From: GWF2-30-66 sp042576225
GTDB taxonomy: Bacteria > Babelota > Babeliae > Babelales > Vermiphilaceae
Assembly (NCBI GenBank): GCA_042576225.1
Contig: JBHPCA010000004.1
Coordinates: 1 to 51,550 of the forward strand
DNA length: 51,550 nt
Direction of reading: 5' to 3'
Below are positions 1-8,885 of this stretch, one piece after another. Position 1 is the stretch's first letter. Each line of letters starts with the position of its first letter. A model generated the notes under the pieces. That model searched no databases. It worked only from the letters and a program-made list of their open reading frames with translations, and had not been told where the DNA came from. The position numbers were made by a program, and so were the translations under genes.

Positions 1-1
1 T

Positions 2-379
2 GTGTATGCAAAGTTAATAAAAGAAATTAAAGACAAGAAATCAGATAAAGAGAGATTGGCTCTAAAAAACTTGTTTTATTCGAGTTTGGATGTTCTTAAC
101 GTTTGCATAGGTATTTTAAAAGTAAAGAAAGAAAGTGATCTTAAAAAATTAATAGGTAAATCTGCAAAAACAATAAATTACAATAAAGACTTGATTTCAA
201 AAGTAGACAAGAAGAAGTTTGCTTATATTGATGAGCTATGCACGAATAATATGATTTCGGCAATTAATTTAATTATTGAGATAACTTCCATTGTCGTAGA
301 TTATTATAAATCAGTTGTTAAACAAGGCCCAGAATTTAGAAAAAAAAGTTATAAAATTCTTGGAATAACCTCAGAATAG
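2..379 (+). CDS. Hypothetical protein, probably 5'-truncated by the window edge
   Basis: Open frame from the window edge to a TAG at 377-379. The first codon in view is GTG at position 2, but the gene may begin upstream, so the true start is unknown. The 125 visible residues are Lys-rich and look all-helical, with Ile/Val/Leu heptad-like spacing between about residues 30 and 110. I see no catalytic motif and do not recognise a family. It lies 49 bp before a secreted protein gene on the same strand. Similar helical Lys-rich tails occur in several secreted proteins of this window, so it may be the C-terminal part of one of those; that is a guess. Confidence 0.6.
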   Translation: MYAKLIKEIKDKKSDKERLALKNLFYSSLDVLNVCIGILKVKKESDLKKLIGKSAKTINYNKDLISKVDKKKFAYIDELCTNNMISAINLIIEITSIVVDYYKSVVKQGPEFRKKSYKILGITSE

Positions 380-428
380 TTGTATTAGAAGAGATAGTAT
401 ATTTTGCTTTTTAAGATAGGAGAATCTT

Positions 429-1010
429 ATGAGGAAGCGAATTGTAATTGTAGTAGCATCGCTATTTTTGATAAGCACAGGTTTTTTGTTGGGCCTGAAG
501 CTTACACGCTCTGGATTTACCGTACAAAACAAAACAGAGGAAAATATATTCGTATGTGTAGATAAGGGAGTTGAGCCTTTTATTAGGGAGATTAAAAAAG
601 GCAAAAAATTGTTTTTTAAAACAAAAAAAAGAGGTATGAGGGCACCATACTGGAAAGTTAAAGGTATATGGTATACGACAAAGAGGAAACACGAAAAACC
701 ATATTGGCTTAATGTAAAGGTCAGGGACGATAAAAAGAAGAAGAGAAAGATCCCAGGTGGAGAATACGATATGGTTGAATTTAAGGGATATCCTGCAAGA
801 ATTAGGTTCCCAAATTACAAATCTGAAAAAATGACTCTTGCAGATGTGCTTAAGGTAGATTTGCCTTATTCGGTCAAAAAGGTGATGCAAGCCGATATTG
901 AGAAGAAAGAAAAAGAGACCTCCTCTTTTGAAAAATATGAGAGATTTGAGCAAGAGCTAGAAAAAGAGGACGCAAAAGAGAAAAAATTATCTAGAAGGGC
1001 TCAAAAATAA
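429..1010 (+). CDS. Secreted or membrane-anchored Lys-rich hypothetical protein
   Basis: 193 residues. A good ribosome site (AGGAG, 418-422) precedes the ATG. Residues 3-25 form a hydrophobic signal or anchor segment. Residues about 29-140 look beta-rich and begin with a pattern (V-x-N-K, then V-D-K and KKL-F-K) also seen at the N-terminus of the protein at 31051-32088. The C-terminal 45 residues are a highly charged Lys/Glu helix. The family is unknown. It is followed by a strong terminator, so it is not co-transcribed with the division genes downstream. Export is inferred from the N-terminus only. Confidence 0.8.
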   Translation: MRKRIVIVVASLFLISTGFLLGLKLTRSGFTVQNKTEENIFVCVDKGVEPFIREIKKGKKLFFKTKKRGMRAPYWKVKGIWYTTKRKHEKPYWLNVKVRDDKKKKRKIPGGEYDMVEFKGYPARIRFPNYKSEKMTLADVLKVDLPYSVKKVMQADIEKKEKETSSFEKYERFEQELEKEDAKEKKLSRRAQK

Positions 1011-1050
1011 AGATAGCAAAATTTTCCAAATCATAGTTTTCGATTTTAAT

Positions 1051-1097
1051 AAAGCTCCCAATGCAAAAAATTATTTGTGTTGGGAGCTTTGTTTTAT
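1051..1097 (+). terminator. Rho-independent terminator
   Basis: Perfect 11-bp stem (1051-1061 with 1080-1090, AAAGCTCCCAA / TTGGGAGCTTT) followed by a T-rich run. It ends the transcript of the gene at 429-1010 and separates it from the ftsQ-like/ftsA/ftsZ cluster. Confidence 0.85.
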
Positions 1098-1206
1098 CTT
1101 GTTTTTCTAGTTTTTTATCTAATCCATTGACTATGCAAGAGCAAAAAATGTATTAGTTAATTAGAAAGGTAATAGGGATACCTGTGAGGGACGCAGGGGG
1201 GACAAG

Positions 1207-2004
1207 ATGAAGCGATTATTTGGGGACATAAAAATAATAGCAGCTCTTTTGGCTTGCATAATGTGTTTATTAGGAGCCAAAAGAATTGCGAGTTATCTTT
1301 TTTCTATCGATGGGTATGCATGTACGTTTGATTCTCTTGTGTCTCAAACCCATAGAAATCAAATTTTTAATTTTTTAAATGAAAATAAGCGCTTGAGAAA
1401 TTTTTCTCTGAGCGCCCTTTCTCGTAAGATAAGCAAAGAGTTTGGGGTTATTAAGTCTATTGATGCATTTCAGCGTGGTAATGGGATTTTAGGTGTAACA
1501 TTTAAGACTTTTGAGCCCAAGTTTATTTTGAATGAAAATTATGTGTTAGCAGAAAATAGAGCTGTTTTTGCAAAAGGGGTTTTTGGCCTGTTTGCTTTGG
1601 AGCGTTGTAAGTGTGTGAGGCTGGAGAACGTGGATATTGCAAGTTGGGCTTTTGGCACAGGTGTGCCCGATACAGATTTTTCTGGTGCAGACTTGTCTGG
1701 TACAGACTTGTCTGGTAGCTGCAAAAGCATGATTTTTAGTTTGCCTGAGAGCTGTTTCTTGGGGTATGAGATTACAAGGGTGAGTGATACAAAAAGTTAT
1801 ATGCAAGATAAAAAGAATAAAAAGTTTGCTATTTTGTTTTGCGATTTGCAGGTGCCGGATGAAAAGATTTTGTTGGCATGTGGACAGATAAAAAGAAATT
1901 TAGAAAATAAGGGCGAGTTCAAGAGTAGAAAATATAAAAAATGGGTTGCCGATGTAAGATTTAAAGATCAAATTGTGATACGTAAAGAGATAAGGGGGAG
2001 GTGA
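1207..2004 (+). CDS. ftsQ: FtsQ/DivIB-like cell division protein
   Basis: 265 residues; likely the single-pass membrane protein linking early and late divisome parts. Assigned mainly from position, overlapping the start of ftsA and upstream of ftsZ, and from shape: a short cytoplasmic N-terminus, one membrane helix at about residues 9-29, then an extracytoplasmic part. Residues 65-125 follow the POTRA/FtsQ pattern, with a predicted helix, a strand ending in a V-T-F-K-like segment, and residues corresponding to the 'vl...G.vf' stretch. The C-terminal WVADVRFKDQIVIR resembles the last FtsQ strand. Odd: residues 156-170 hold three near-identical five-residue units (TDFSG, ADLSG, TDLSG), encoded by a 15-bp tandem repeat. 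The ATG follows a GGGGGG-type ribosome site. Sequence similarity to known FtsQ is weak. Confidence 0.7.
   Translation: MKRLFGDIKIIAALLACIMCLLGAKRIASYLFSIDGYACTFDSLVSQTHRNQIFNFLNENKRLRNFSLSALSRKISKEFGVIKSIDAFQRGNGILGVTFKTFEPKFILNENYVLAENRAVFAKGVFGLFALERCKCVRLENVDIASWAFGTGVPDTDFSGADLSGTDLSGSCKSMIFSLPESCFLGYEITRVSDTKSYMQDKKNKKFAILFCDLQVPDEKILLACGQIKRNLENKGEFKSRKYKKWVADVRFKDQIVIRKEIRGR
1672..1716 (+). repeat. 15-bp tandem repeat, three units, inside the ftsQ-like gene
   Basis: Units 1672-1686, 1687-1701 and 1702-1716. The last two differ at one base; the first differs from them by a few. Each encodes one pentapeptide ([TA]D[FL]SG), in frame. This looks like a recent slippage-type expansion. Confidence 0.85.
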
Positions 2005-3236
2005 TGGCTAAGGTATTTTCAGGGCGGGTGATAACGGCTATAGACGTAGGGACGACAAAAATTTGTGTGTTAGTAGCCAGTCAGCTCGATAAAGATCATA
2101 TAGAAATTATTGGAGTTGGCAAGGCCCCGTCTGATGGTTTAAAAAAAGGTGTGGTAGTTGATATTGCTCGTACCGTAAAATCGATAAAACGTGCGGTGAA
2201 AGAGGCTGAGATTATGTCAGGTCATACGATTGAATCTGCATATGTTGGTATCTCTGGCGGGCATATAAAGTCTGTCAACTCAAGCGGTGCGGTGCCGATA
2301 AAAAATGGACAGGTTAAACAATCGGATGTTACTAATGTTCTAGAGGCTGCAAAAGCTGTGCCAATTAAGGAGGGACAACAGATTTTGCATGTTTTGCCGC
2401 AATATTTTGCGATTGATAGTGGTGACAAATTGCATGATCCGGTTGGTATGCACGGGATACGCTTAGAAGTGCAAGCACATATAATTACTGGCGGTGTTTC
2501 TTCTGTTCAAAATTTAATCAAGTGTGTTGAGTCTGCAGGAGTAAAAGTAAAAGATATAATTTTAGAGCAACTTGCTTCAGCTGCAGCAGTGTTAAGTGAT
2601 GATGAGCGCCAGTTAGGAGTAGGGGTTTTAGATATTGGAGGCGGCACAGCTGACTTGGCGCTCTACCAGCATGGTAGTATAAGGCATACGATGGTTTTGC
2701 CTGTTGCAGGAAACCACTTTACTAATGATATTGCCATAGGTTTGCGTACGACGTTAAGTGATGCAGAGAGAATAAAAAAAATGCATGGTATTGCAAGCTT
2801 GAGTTTAATCTTGGAGGATGAGCTTATTGAGGTAGAAGAGGTGCAAGGTTTAAGTAAGCGATTTATTTCATTATCTGATTTGGTATCGATAATTGAGCCA
2901 AGGGCTAGAGAATTGCTTTCCATTGTGCACCATGAGATTGCTACAAGAGAATTGAGTACGTTTGTTACATCCGGGTTTGTGATTACTGGTGGAGGTTCTT
3001 TGTTGAAAGGCATTGAAAAAGTAGCGCAAGATACATTTGCTATGCCGGTGCGTATAGGACCACCGAGACTGCAATTTGGTATATCAGAATCTTTAGATAG
3101 TCCCATATATGCAACCGGGTACGGCATGCTGTTATACGCTTTGAAAAAACAGGCTGAGCATTTCAATGCCATTGAGGGGCCAGTTGTAAAACGTGTGTTT
3201 TTGCGGATGAAATCTTGGGTATCAGATTTCTTTTAA
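2004..3236 (+). CDS. ftsA: Cell division protein FtsA
   Basis: About 410 residues, normal for FtsA, the actin-like ATPase that tethers FtsZ to the inner membrane. Visible actin-fold motifs: phosphate-1 AIDVGTTK at about 12-19, phosphate-2 LDIGGGTADL at about 209-218, and the adenosine motif ITGGGSLLKG at about 326-335. The last 16 residues (VKRVFLRMKSWVSDFF) form an amphipathic helix expected for membrane binding. I choose ATG at 2004, which overlaps the last base of the ftsQ-like stop and follows an AGGGGGAG ribosome site. GTG at 2001 would add one residue. Overlap implies translational coupling with the upstream gene; ftsZ follows after 44 bp. Confidence 0.96.
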   Translation: MAKVFSGRVITAIDVGTTKICVLVASQLDKDHIEIIGVGKAPSDGLKKGVVVDIARTVKSIKRAVKEAEIMSGHTIESAYVGISGGHIKSVNSSGAVPIKNGQVKQSDVTNVLEAAKAVPIKEGQQILHVLPQYFAIDSGDKLHDPVGMHGIRLEVQAHIITGGVSSVQNLIKCVESAGVKVKDIILEQLASAAAVLSDDERQLGVGVLDIGGGTADLALYQHGSIRHTMVLPVAGNHFTNDIAIGLRTTLSDAERIKKMHGIASLSLILEDELIEVEEVQGLSKRFISLSDLVSIIEPRARELLSIVHHEIATRELSTFVTSGFVITGGGSLLKGIEKVAQDTFAMPVRIGPPRLQFGISESLDSPIYATGYGMLLYALKKQAEHFNAIEGPVVKRVFLRMKSWVSDFF

Positions 3237-3280
3237 TAGAAAATAAAACACACAAAAAGAATAGGAAAAGGAGTAGGTGA

Positions 3281-4606
3281 ATGATAGAGTTTGAGCAAGA
3301 AGAGAAAATACAGGATTCTCCTGTAGTCTCGATTAAGGTAGTGGGAGTTGGAGGTGCTGGAGGTAATACGGTCAATAGTATAATAGATTCTGGGTATCAC
3401 AGCATTACATGTTTAGCAGTTAACACCGATGCTCAGGCTCTGGGAATTTCAAAAGCAGATGTGAAAATTCAGCTTGGGATGAAATCAACAAAAGGCATGG
3501 GGACTGGTGCAAATCCTGAACTTGGAAAACGGGCCGCAGAGGAAGATCTTGATAAAGTTATGGATGCGCTTGAAGGTTCTGACATTGTGTTTTTAGCAGG
3601 GGGAATGGGTGGTGGAACCGGTTCTGGAGCATTGCCAGTTATTGCAAGAGCATTAAAAGAACAAGGTATACTTTCTATTGCCGTGGTTACCAAACCGTTT
3701 GAGTTTGAAGGTAAAAAACGAGCTCGAGTTGCTGAAGATGCAATTAGTCTTTTGAAAAAAGAAGTAGACACACTTTTGGTCATTCCCAACCAAAAACTTC
3801 TTGAGGTGACCGATAAGCAGACTTCTATGATTGACGCATTTGCTTTGATCAATAATGTTTTGAGCCAGTCTGTTAAAGGCATTTCAGAAATTATAACCTA
3901 TCCAGGACATATCAATGTTGACTTTGCAGATGTCAGAGCAATCATGAAAGATATGGGTATGGCTGTTATGGGTTCTGGTACAGCGACTGGCGAAGACAGA
4001 GCAGCTGAAGCTGCATTGCAGGCAATTTCCTCTCCATTACTTGAGAATATGAGTATACAGGGTGCTCGTGGGGTATTGCTTAATATTACCGGCGGAACAA
4101 ATCTTGGGCTTCATGAGATCAGTGAGGCAGCATCAATTATTTATGAACAAGCAGAAGAAGACGCAAATATCATTTTAGGTTCTGTAATTGATGAGTCTAT
4201 GGGTGACGAGGTAACAGTGACGATAATCGCAACAGGCTTTACACAAAAAATGGCTGAAGATGGGCTGTATGACCTAAAAGTTAAAGCGACTGTTGTGGCG
4301 CCTGAAGACAAAGAGATAGAGTTGTTACAAGATCAGCAAAATAACGTATCACATGCAGAGCAGTTATCTCAAGACAAGCAAGAAGCACCAACTGATAATC
4401 AGTGCGATCATGACTATGAGAGCGAGCATAAGCAGGATTTTGAAATTAAAGATAAAGATAAAGAAAAAGAATTGGATGTTGATACAAAGAAAGAGCAGGG
4501 TAAAGCAGACAAAGCAAGTGCCAATTTAATTAATTTAGATGATTTAGATGTGCCAACGTTCTTAAGAAAATCAGCAAAAAAAGATGTTAACAGCCAACAA
4601 AGTTAA
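3281..4606 (+). CDS. ftsZ: Cell division protein FtsZ
   Basis: 441 residues; tubulin-like GTPase forming the Z ring. The N-terminal GTP-binding core shows GVGGAGGNTVNSI at about 22-34, VNTDAQAL at about 47-54 and the tubulin signature GGMGGGTGSGA at about 106-116. After the core (about residue 335) comes a long linker rich in Asp, Glu, Lys and Gln. The conserved C-terminal peptide VPTFLRK (424-430) is the expected docking site for FtsA. The 19-residue C-terminal tail and the charged linker make it longer than many FtsZ proteins. The ribosome site is AAAAGGAG. A terminator follows 20 bp after the stop. Confidence 0.98.
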   Translation: MIEFEQEEKIQDSPVVSIKVVGVGGAGGNTVNSIIDSGYHSITCLAVNTDAQALGISKADVKIQLGMKSTKGMGTGANPELGKRAAEEDLDKVMDALEGSDIVFLAGGMGGGTGSGALPVIARALKEQGILSIAVVTKPFEFEGKKRARVAEDAISLLKKEVDTLLVIPNQKLLEVTDKQTSMIDAFALINNVLSQSVKGISEIITYPGHINVDFADVRAIMKDMGMAVMGSGTATGEDRAAEAALQAISSPLLENMSIQGARGVLLNITGGTNLGLHEISEAASIIYEQAEEDANIILGSVIDESMGDEVTVTIIATGFTQKMAEDGLYDLKVKATVVAPEDKEIELLQDQQNNVSHAEQLSQDKQEAPTDNQCDHDYESEHKQDFEIKDKDKEKELDVDTKKEQGKADKASANLINLDDLDVPTFLRKSAKKDVNSQQS

Positions 4607-4626
4607 TTTATTGTTCATTTAGGGGT

Positions 4627-4654
4627 AAGAGCCGGGTTGTCCAACTCGGCTCTT
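4627..4654 (+). terminator. Hairpin terminator between convergent genes
   Basis: 13-bp stem (4627-4639 with 4642-4654) with one G/T mismatch and a 2-nt loop. The T tract after it is short on the plus strand. It sits between ftsZ and the convergent gene at 4665-5867 and may serve both. Confidence 0.7.
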
Positions 4655-4664
4655 CTAATGTTTT

Positions 4665-5867
4665 CTAATGAAAAGTGCGCATTTTTACATCCGTAAACTT
4701 GATATTTGTTGCAATTTTTTCTCTGTAGTTTTGTATCTTTGTAAGAACCACTGGGTTGTGAAGAATATACTGTGTATTTTTGGTATACGCAATGATATAT
4801 TTCTCATCGTTTGAGAAAGCAACTTCAATAATCTCAGAGTTGTCTTTTTTTGGCAATATGGAGTATAAATAGGGCTTTTTTTTAAGTATGTCGTAAATTA
4901 TGATTTCGTTTTCATATTTTTTACTACTTTTGATTGCCATGTATATAAATCTTCCAGATTTGCCAAATGTTAGTTTTCCAAGTCTATTTCCCCATCGTCT
5001 ACAATTGTAAACATTTTTCATTTTTCCAGTGTGCATATCAAGCGAATAAAATGAATGTTTATTGTTTTTAAGCTGGATTAATGCATGTTTGTGGCCTGTA
5101 AAAGCTGAAGCAGATATGTCCAGTGCTCCTTTTTTACAACCGAGTTTTACATTCAAATAATTTTTGGTTTTTTTGTGAGTTATTACTAATTTTTTATTTC
5201 TTATTTTCAATTCATATGTAGGGTGATTAATTAGTTTCTTGTTTGTTGAGGAGCCAAAGAAAATGTAGCTGCTTAGCCTATTTTTTATTTTATTTATGTT
5301 TTTAAAAATGCGCTTATTAATTCTATGATGGCGCTCTTTTGCATAGACTTTAAGAATAAACTTGTTTTTTTCTATATGGAAGATCAAAGACAATTTACAT
5401 CGAAAAACGCTATTTTCCAGCGTTGTTAATATTCGATGATTGTTTTCGCCTTTGAAAAAAAGTGCTTCGAAAATACTGGTTTCTTTATTTGTGAGAGTTT
5501 TTTTGTAACCGGCCTTTGATGCTGCTTTTATTATTTGTTGTAACGTGAGCTTGTAAATAATTTTGTTACTTTCTATGTGACGTAACACTATTGCATTATT
5601 TGTTTTCTCAATTGCTATGTTAGTGATATTTTTTTTTAAATTAATGCTTGCTTGTGGGTCATAAGTTTTTAAAATTTTGTAAAAAGATTGTCTGGTTATA
5701 GGCCTTACAACAACATTTTGTAGCTCATTTTGAGGTTCTTTTGTGTAAGTTGTTCTTTTTTTTACAGTAAGCTTAGGAAGTGCCGTTGTTTTTATCATCC
5801 CTTTTGCAAGACAAGTTGCAAGCAGTGTTATTGTTGTGAAAATAAGAAATTTATTTATTTTTAACAT
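4665..5867 (-). CDS. Secreted beta-propeller-like hypothetical protein (paralogue of the next gene)
   Basis: 400 residues with an N-terminal signal peptide (about 1-21, hydrophobic core then CLAKG). The second half (about 200-395) is made of short strands alternating with Gly/Asn turns. WD40/TolB-like phrases are visible, such as a 'GKSGRFIYMAI' and a 'SNDEKYIIAY' segment, each followed by 'IIIYDI'-like or similar strands, as in a beta-propeller. No catalytic motif is seen. It is the second gene of a two-gene unit on this strand, 30 bp after its upstream neighbour at 5898-7025. The two share a weak alignment around the H-x-x-Y-[EK]-[LI]-K-I motif, so they are probably diverged tandem duplicates. 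Family unknown. Confidence 0.8.
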   Translation of the reverse strand: MLKINKFLIFTTITLLATCLAKGMIKTTALPKLTVKKRTTYTKEPQNELQNVVVRPITRQSFYKILKTYDPQASINLKKNITNIAIEKTNNAIVLRHIESNKIIYKLTLQQIIKAASKAGYKKTLTNKETSIFEALFFKGENNHRILTTLENSVFRCKLSLIFHIEKNKFILKVYAKERHHRINKRIFKNINKIKNRLSSYIFFGSSTNKKLINHPTYELKIRNKKLVITHKKTKNYLNVKLGCKKGALDISASAFTGHKHALIQLKNNKHSFYSLDMHTGKMKNVYNCRRWGNRLGKLTFGKSGRFIYMAIKSSKKYENEIIIYDILKKKPYLYSILPKKDNSEIIEVAFSNDEKYIIAYTKNTQYILHNPVVLTKIQNYREKIATNIKFTDVKMRTFH

Positions 5868-5897
5868 GTTTTATTCTCCATTAAAATTATTTAATAA

Positions 5898-7025
5898 TTA
5901 TTTTTCGCAAACTATTTTTATATCTTTGTATTTTGTATTTTTTTTGAGTTTCTTTTTAAATATTCGTTTTTCTTTTCTTGGGATTTTGTACATATAAATT
6001 TCTTTATCAACCGAGACTCCAAATTCTTCTTCATTGGATAATAAGAAGATCTCTTTTGTCTTAGAGCTAGGTTTGAACTTTTTTTTGAAAATAAATGTCA
6101 TTGTATTGAGATCAAGAATTGAAACATATGAAGAGAATAACAAAAGAAGAAGATTATTTTTTTTCGCAAATATAGCATATTTAAATTTTCTTTTTTTGTT
6201 ATTTTTTGTAAAACATTGAGGATCCATGCTATAGATCTCTACAGGTTTTGACTGAGCAGTTTTTACAGGTTTGCCTATTTGATTGTCATACAATGTTAGT
6301 TTATCTATTGTTTCTGTATAAACGGGACATGTAACGGTAAAAACGAGTATGTGTTGGCTTTTGTGTTGAGGGCTTGCAAAAACATCCCTGATAACCCCCT
6401 CTTTAGGTTTGATTTTTACTATTTTGTTAGGGATCTTGTGTTTTATTTTTATCTCATGCTGTTTAATTTTTATTTTGTAATCATGGTGTGAAATTTTTTC
6501 TGTTGAATTGGGATTTACCAAAGCAAAATAAGGGCTTCTTATGATATCTTTTTGTTTCTTAAAACTATCAATTAAAATCTCATTGTTATTAAGTAAGTTG
6601 ACTGAAATTGTTTGATCAAATGTAAAGTATTCTATTGATCCAGAATATTTAATTTTGAGATATATAGCATTATCTTTTTGTACAATAGCAAAAGGGTAGT
6701 ATGATTCATTTTGTTTATATGAGATTTTTTTGTTTTGTATTTCTTTTTTATTTTTTATGTCAAATATGTATGAGATGTTTTTTTTTGTTGATACCAAAAG
6801 TAAATCTCTGGATACTTCATTTGGGTTGAGTTTCACGTTACAGCTAAGACCTGTATTTAATTTTTTGATTATCTCTTTTGAAACAGTTACTTTTTTTAGA
6901 AAATGAATATTGCTTTCGAAAGGGCCAATTTTACTTTTTAGTGTATTATTATGTTTCATAGCAAAAATTTGCATAAGAAAAAATAGGGTAAGTAAGAAAA
7001 ATGAATTTTTGGCCTTAAGTAGCAT
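5898..7025 (-). CDS. Secreted beta-propeller-like hypothetical protein
   Basis: About 375 residues. I prefer the ATG at 7025 (MLLKAKNSFFLL) because a GGGGGC ribosome-site-like run lies just before it; an in-frame ATG at 7037 would add four residues. Signal peptide at about 1-24. The body is rich in short beta strands with Lys-rich turns, and the end of the protein is strongly basic. No enzyme motif. It is paralogous to the next gene on this strand (4665-5867). A good promoter (7092-7119) lies upstream, so the two probably form a bicistronic unit ending at the hairpin at 4627-4654. Function unknown. Confidence 0.8.
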   Translation of the reverse strand: MLLKAKNSFFLLTLFFLMQIFAMKHNNTLKSKIGPFESNIHFLKKVTVSKEIIKKLNTGLSCNVKLNPNEVSRDLLLVSTKKNISYIFDIKNKKEIQNKKISYKQNESYYPFAIVQKDNAIYLKIKYSGSIEYFTFDQTISVNLLNNNEILIDSFKKQKDIIRSPYFALVNPNSTEKISHHDYKIKIKQHEIKIKHKIPNKIVKIKPKEGVIRDVFASPQHKSQHILVFTVTCPVYTETIDKLTLYDNQIGKPVKTAQSKPVEIYSMDPQCFTKNNKKRKFKYAIFAKKNNLLLLLFSSYVSILDLNTMTFIFKKKFKPSSKTKEIFLLSNEEEFGVSVDKEIYMYKIPRKEKRIFKKKLKKNTKYKDIKIVCEK

Positions 7026-7091
7026 ATTTGCCCCCATTTAGGAATTTTTAGTACATTAGCTATTTTACGGTATTTTTACCATATATAGTAT

Positions 7092-7119
7092 ATTTTAATA
7101 CAGACTGAAAAAAAGTCAA
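7092..7119 (-). promoter_or_regulatory. Sigma-70-like promoter for the propeller-like pair
   Basis: On the minus strand: TTGACT (7114-7119), 16-nt spacer, TAAAAT (7092-7097). It lies about 67 bp before the gene start at 7025. Confidence 0.6.
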
Positions 7120-7266
7120 GGTTTTTTTGTTCTATTGGGGCTTTTCTGCTCTTGGAGACTCTTAGGATAATGCGTCATCATAATCACAAAAATCGATAAA
7201 AGCGTAGGGCACTTTCTAGCTAAAGGGCCTATTTGGGCAATTTAAGAGTGAGGGTGATTTAAAAAG

Positions 7267-7300
7267 AAGGCCCCCCTTCGGCTCAGGGGGGCCTTTTTAA
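7267..7300 (-). terminator. Strong GC-rich terminator
   Basis: Stem of ten bases (AGGCCCCCCT, 7268-7277, with its complement at 7285-7294), loop of seven, followed on the minus strand by a TTCTTTTT tract. It ends the gene at 7343-7822. A second short palindrome (AAAAAGTTGCAACTTTTT) overlaps its right flank. The rest of the gap 7120-7266 holds nothing I recognise. Confidence 0.85.
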
Positions 7301-7342
7301 AAAGTTGCAACTTTTTAAAAAATACGATTAAATGCTGGTTTG

Positions 7343-7822
7343 CTAGTTTGTGTAGGTAACTGATGCGTGGCTTTCAGGGGTTCCTAAGCTAATACCGAAA
7401 TTACCGTGAATGTTTGTTTCGTCTCCTGAGCGTTTTGTGCACTCTAACATAAACTCGCTTGTTTTGTGTAATATGTTTTCTACTTCTTGGTTATCGCCTT
7501 CTCTTTTAGGAAGCTCTTTGCATTGCTCAATTAAGTCTGCAGAGAGAGATACTATTTCTTTCCATGCTTGAGGATCATGGTTTTTGTCTTTCTTGACTTT
7601 GAATGTTAATACTACCGAATCGCACATCTCTGCCGCTGTGTCGATGTTGGACTTTATTGTAGCAGAGATTTTTTCAATCTCACTGTCTTTGATTCGCCCA
7701 TCTTGGAACTTGGTTGCAAGTTCTTCAAATGGGTTATGTGCGTTTGCTATTTCGTCTTGTCTGTTTGCATGAGCCAAGCAGGAGAGTAGTAATATTGATG
7801 ACAAGATAATACACTTTTTCAT
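7343..7822 (-). CDS. Small secreted hypothetical protein
   Basis: 159 residues with a clear signal peptide (MKKCIILSSILLLSCLAHA, cleavage after about residue 19). The mature part is mostly helical and acidic, then ends in a short Gly/Ser/Thr-rich stretch that looks beta-like. Two mature Cys residues near the middle and two later ones could form disulfides. No known family recognised. The ATG is preceded by an AAGGAAAT ribosome site. It is monocistronic, with a strong terminator directly downstream. Confidence 0.8.
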   Translation of the reverse strand: MKKCIILSSILLLSCLAHANRQDEIANAHNPFEELATKFQDGRIKDSEIEKISATIKSNIDTAAEMCDSVVLTFKVKKDKNHDPQAWKEIVSLSADLIEQCKELPKREGDNQEVENILHKTSEFMLECTKRSGDETNIHGNFGISLGTPESHASVTYTN

Positions 7823-8134
7823 AGATTTCCTTTACTGTTATGGGGTTAATAATACGTGTCTACTTTTGTAGGTTAATCTGACTTTAAGCGCTTAAGTCTT
7901 AAATACTTTAAAATAGTTTTTGCAGGGCGTCAAAAGCCCCCGCCTTCGCATATAATCTTATGTCCTGTTGCTTTAAAAATACTTTATTTTAAGTGTTTTT
8001 GAGGTGTGGCGTTTCACATATTTTTTTAATTGGTTAGAATGGGAATTGGGGAAGTTAGGATGAAAGTTGGGTGAGAATCGAAAGAAGTGTAACATTGCTA
8101 ACTCTTTTGGTGAGAGTGTGAGGAGTTTAATTGT
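7823..8134. other. 312-bp intergenic region with a 19-bp palindrome
   Basis: Divergent region between the secreted protein gene (minus) and pgeF (plus). It contains GACTTTAAGCGCTTAAGTC at 7880-7898, a near-perfect inverted repeat that could be an operator. A-T-rich direct repeats resembling 'ACTTTAAAATA' flank it. I see no coding frame and no firm promoter. Confidence 0.4.
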
Positions 8135-8866
8135 ATGTTGATTCACAACCATCCCTTATTTAGAATATATTTTGGGGATGTAAAAGATAAGCTTTTTTCT
8201 AAAGATTTTAAAAACTTGCCTAAAGGCAAGAAGGTATACGATTTAGAGCAATTTTCTAGGTTAAAAAAGGTTATGCAGTTAAAAGCTCTTGTTTTTTTAA
8301 ATCAAACTCACAGTGCAGAGGGTTTAGTTGTAACTTCTATAGAGCAGGCAAAAGAAATAAAATGTTTTTCTTTAGAAGGTGATTATCTGATTACTAATGT
8401 CCCAAAGGTAGGTCTTGGCGTTATGACCGCAGATTGTTTGCCGGTAGTTTTTTTCGATAAAAGAAACTTTGCGGTTGCCATTGCTCATATTGGTTGGAGA
8501 GGGGCGGTAAAGCAGATTGTTGTTAAAACAATAGACAAGATGCAAAAATCTTTTAACACAGAAGTTGAAGATATAAAGGTGATATTTGGACCTTCGGCAA
8601 AGACCTGTTGCTATAAAGTATCAGAGGATTTTATTGAAAATCTAGAAGAATTTGAGTTTTTAGATAGAGTTGTGCAGCGCAGAGAGGACGGCTTGTATTT
8701 TGACCTTCCAAAGTTCAATATCATGCTTCTGCAGGGGCTTGGGGTCAAAAAAGAGGCTATTTTCTTAAAATATAACGATTGTACTATATGTGACGAGCTA
8801 TTCTTCTCTTGCAGGCGTTGTGGCCAGGATGGTGGGCGGCAAATGACCGTTGTTTGCCTTACATGA
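8135..8866 (+). CDS. pgeF: PgeF/YfiH family (multicopper-oxidase-fold-like DUF152/LACC1 family) protein
   Basis: 243 residues, full family length. Members of this family act as purine nucleoside phosphorylase/adenosine deaminase-type enzymes. In E. coli the homologue removes peptidoglycan precursors carrying L-Ser instead of L-Ala. Metal-site motifs are visible: QTHSAEG (His about 59), TADCLPVVFFD (Cys about 99) and AIAHIGWRGA (His about 117). The family's C-terminal block ends in FSCRRCGQDGGRQMTVVCL. Start ATG at 8135 follows a GTGAGGAG ribosome site. It is 118 bp upstream of secA, which has its own promoter. Confidence 0.93.
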   Translation: MLIHNHPLFRIYFGDVKDKLFSKDFKNLPKGKKVYDLEQFSRLKKVMQLKALVFLNQTHSAEGLVVTSIEQAKEIKCFSLEGDYLITNVPKVGLGVMTADCLPVVFFDKRNFAVAIAHIGWRGAVKQIVVKTIDKMQKSFNTEVEDIKVIFGPSAKTCCYKVSEDFIENLEEFEFLDRVVQRREDGLYFDLPKFNIMLLQGLGVKKEAIFLKYNDCTICDELFFSCRRCGQDGGRQMTVVCLT

Positions 8867-8885
8867 GTAAAAATTCCTTAAAATA

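Noticed and set aside
462..953. Long antisense open frame opposite the secreted protein gene
   Set aside because: It mirrors the coding frame of a gene with a better ribosome site and signal peptide; AT-rich Lys codons give open antisense frames.
3469..3882. Antisense open frame within ftsZ
   Set aside because: Shadow of the conserved ftsZ coding sequence with no ribosome site.
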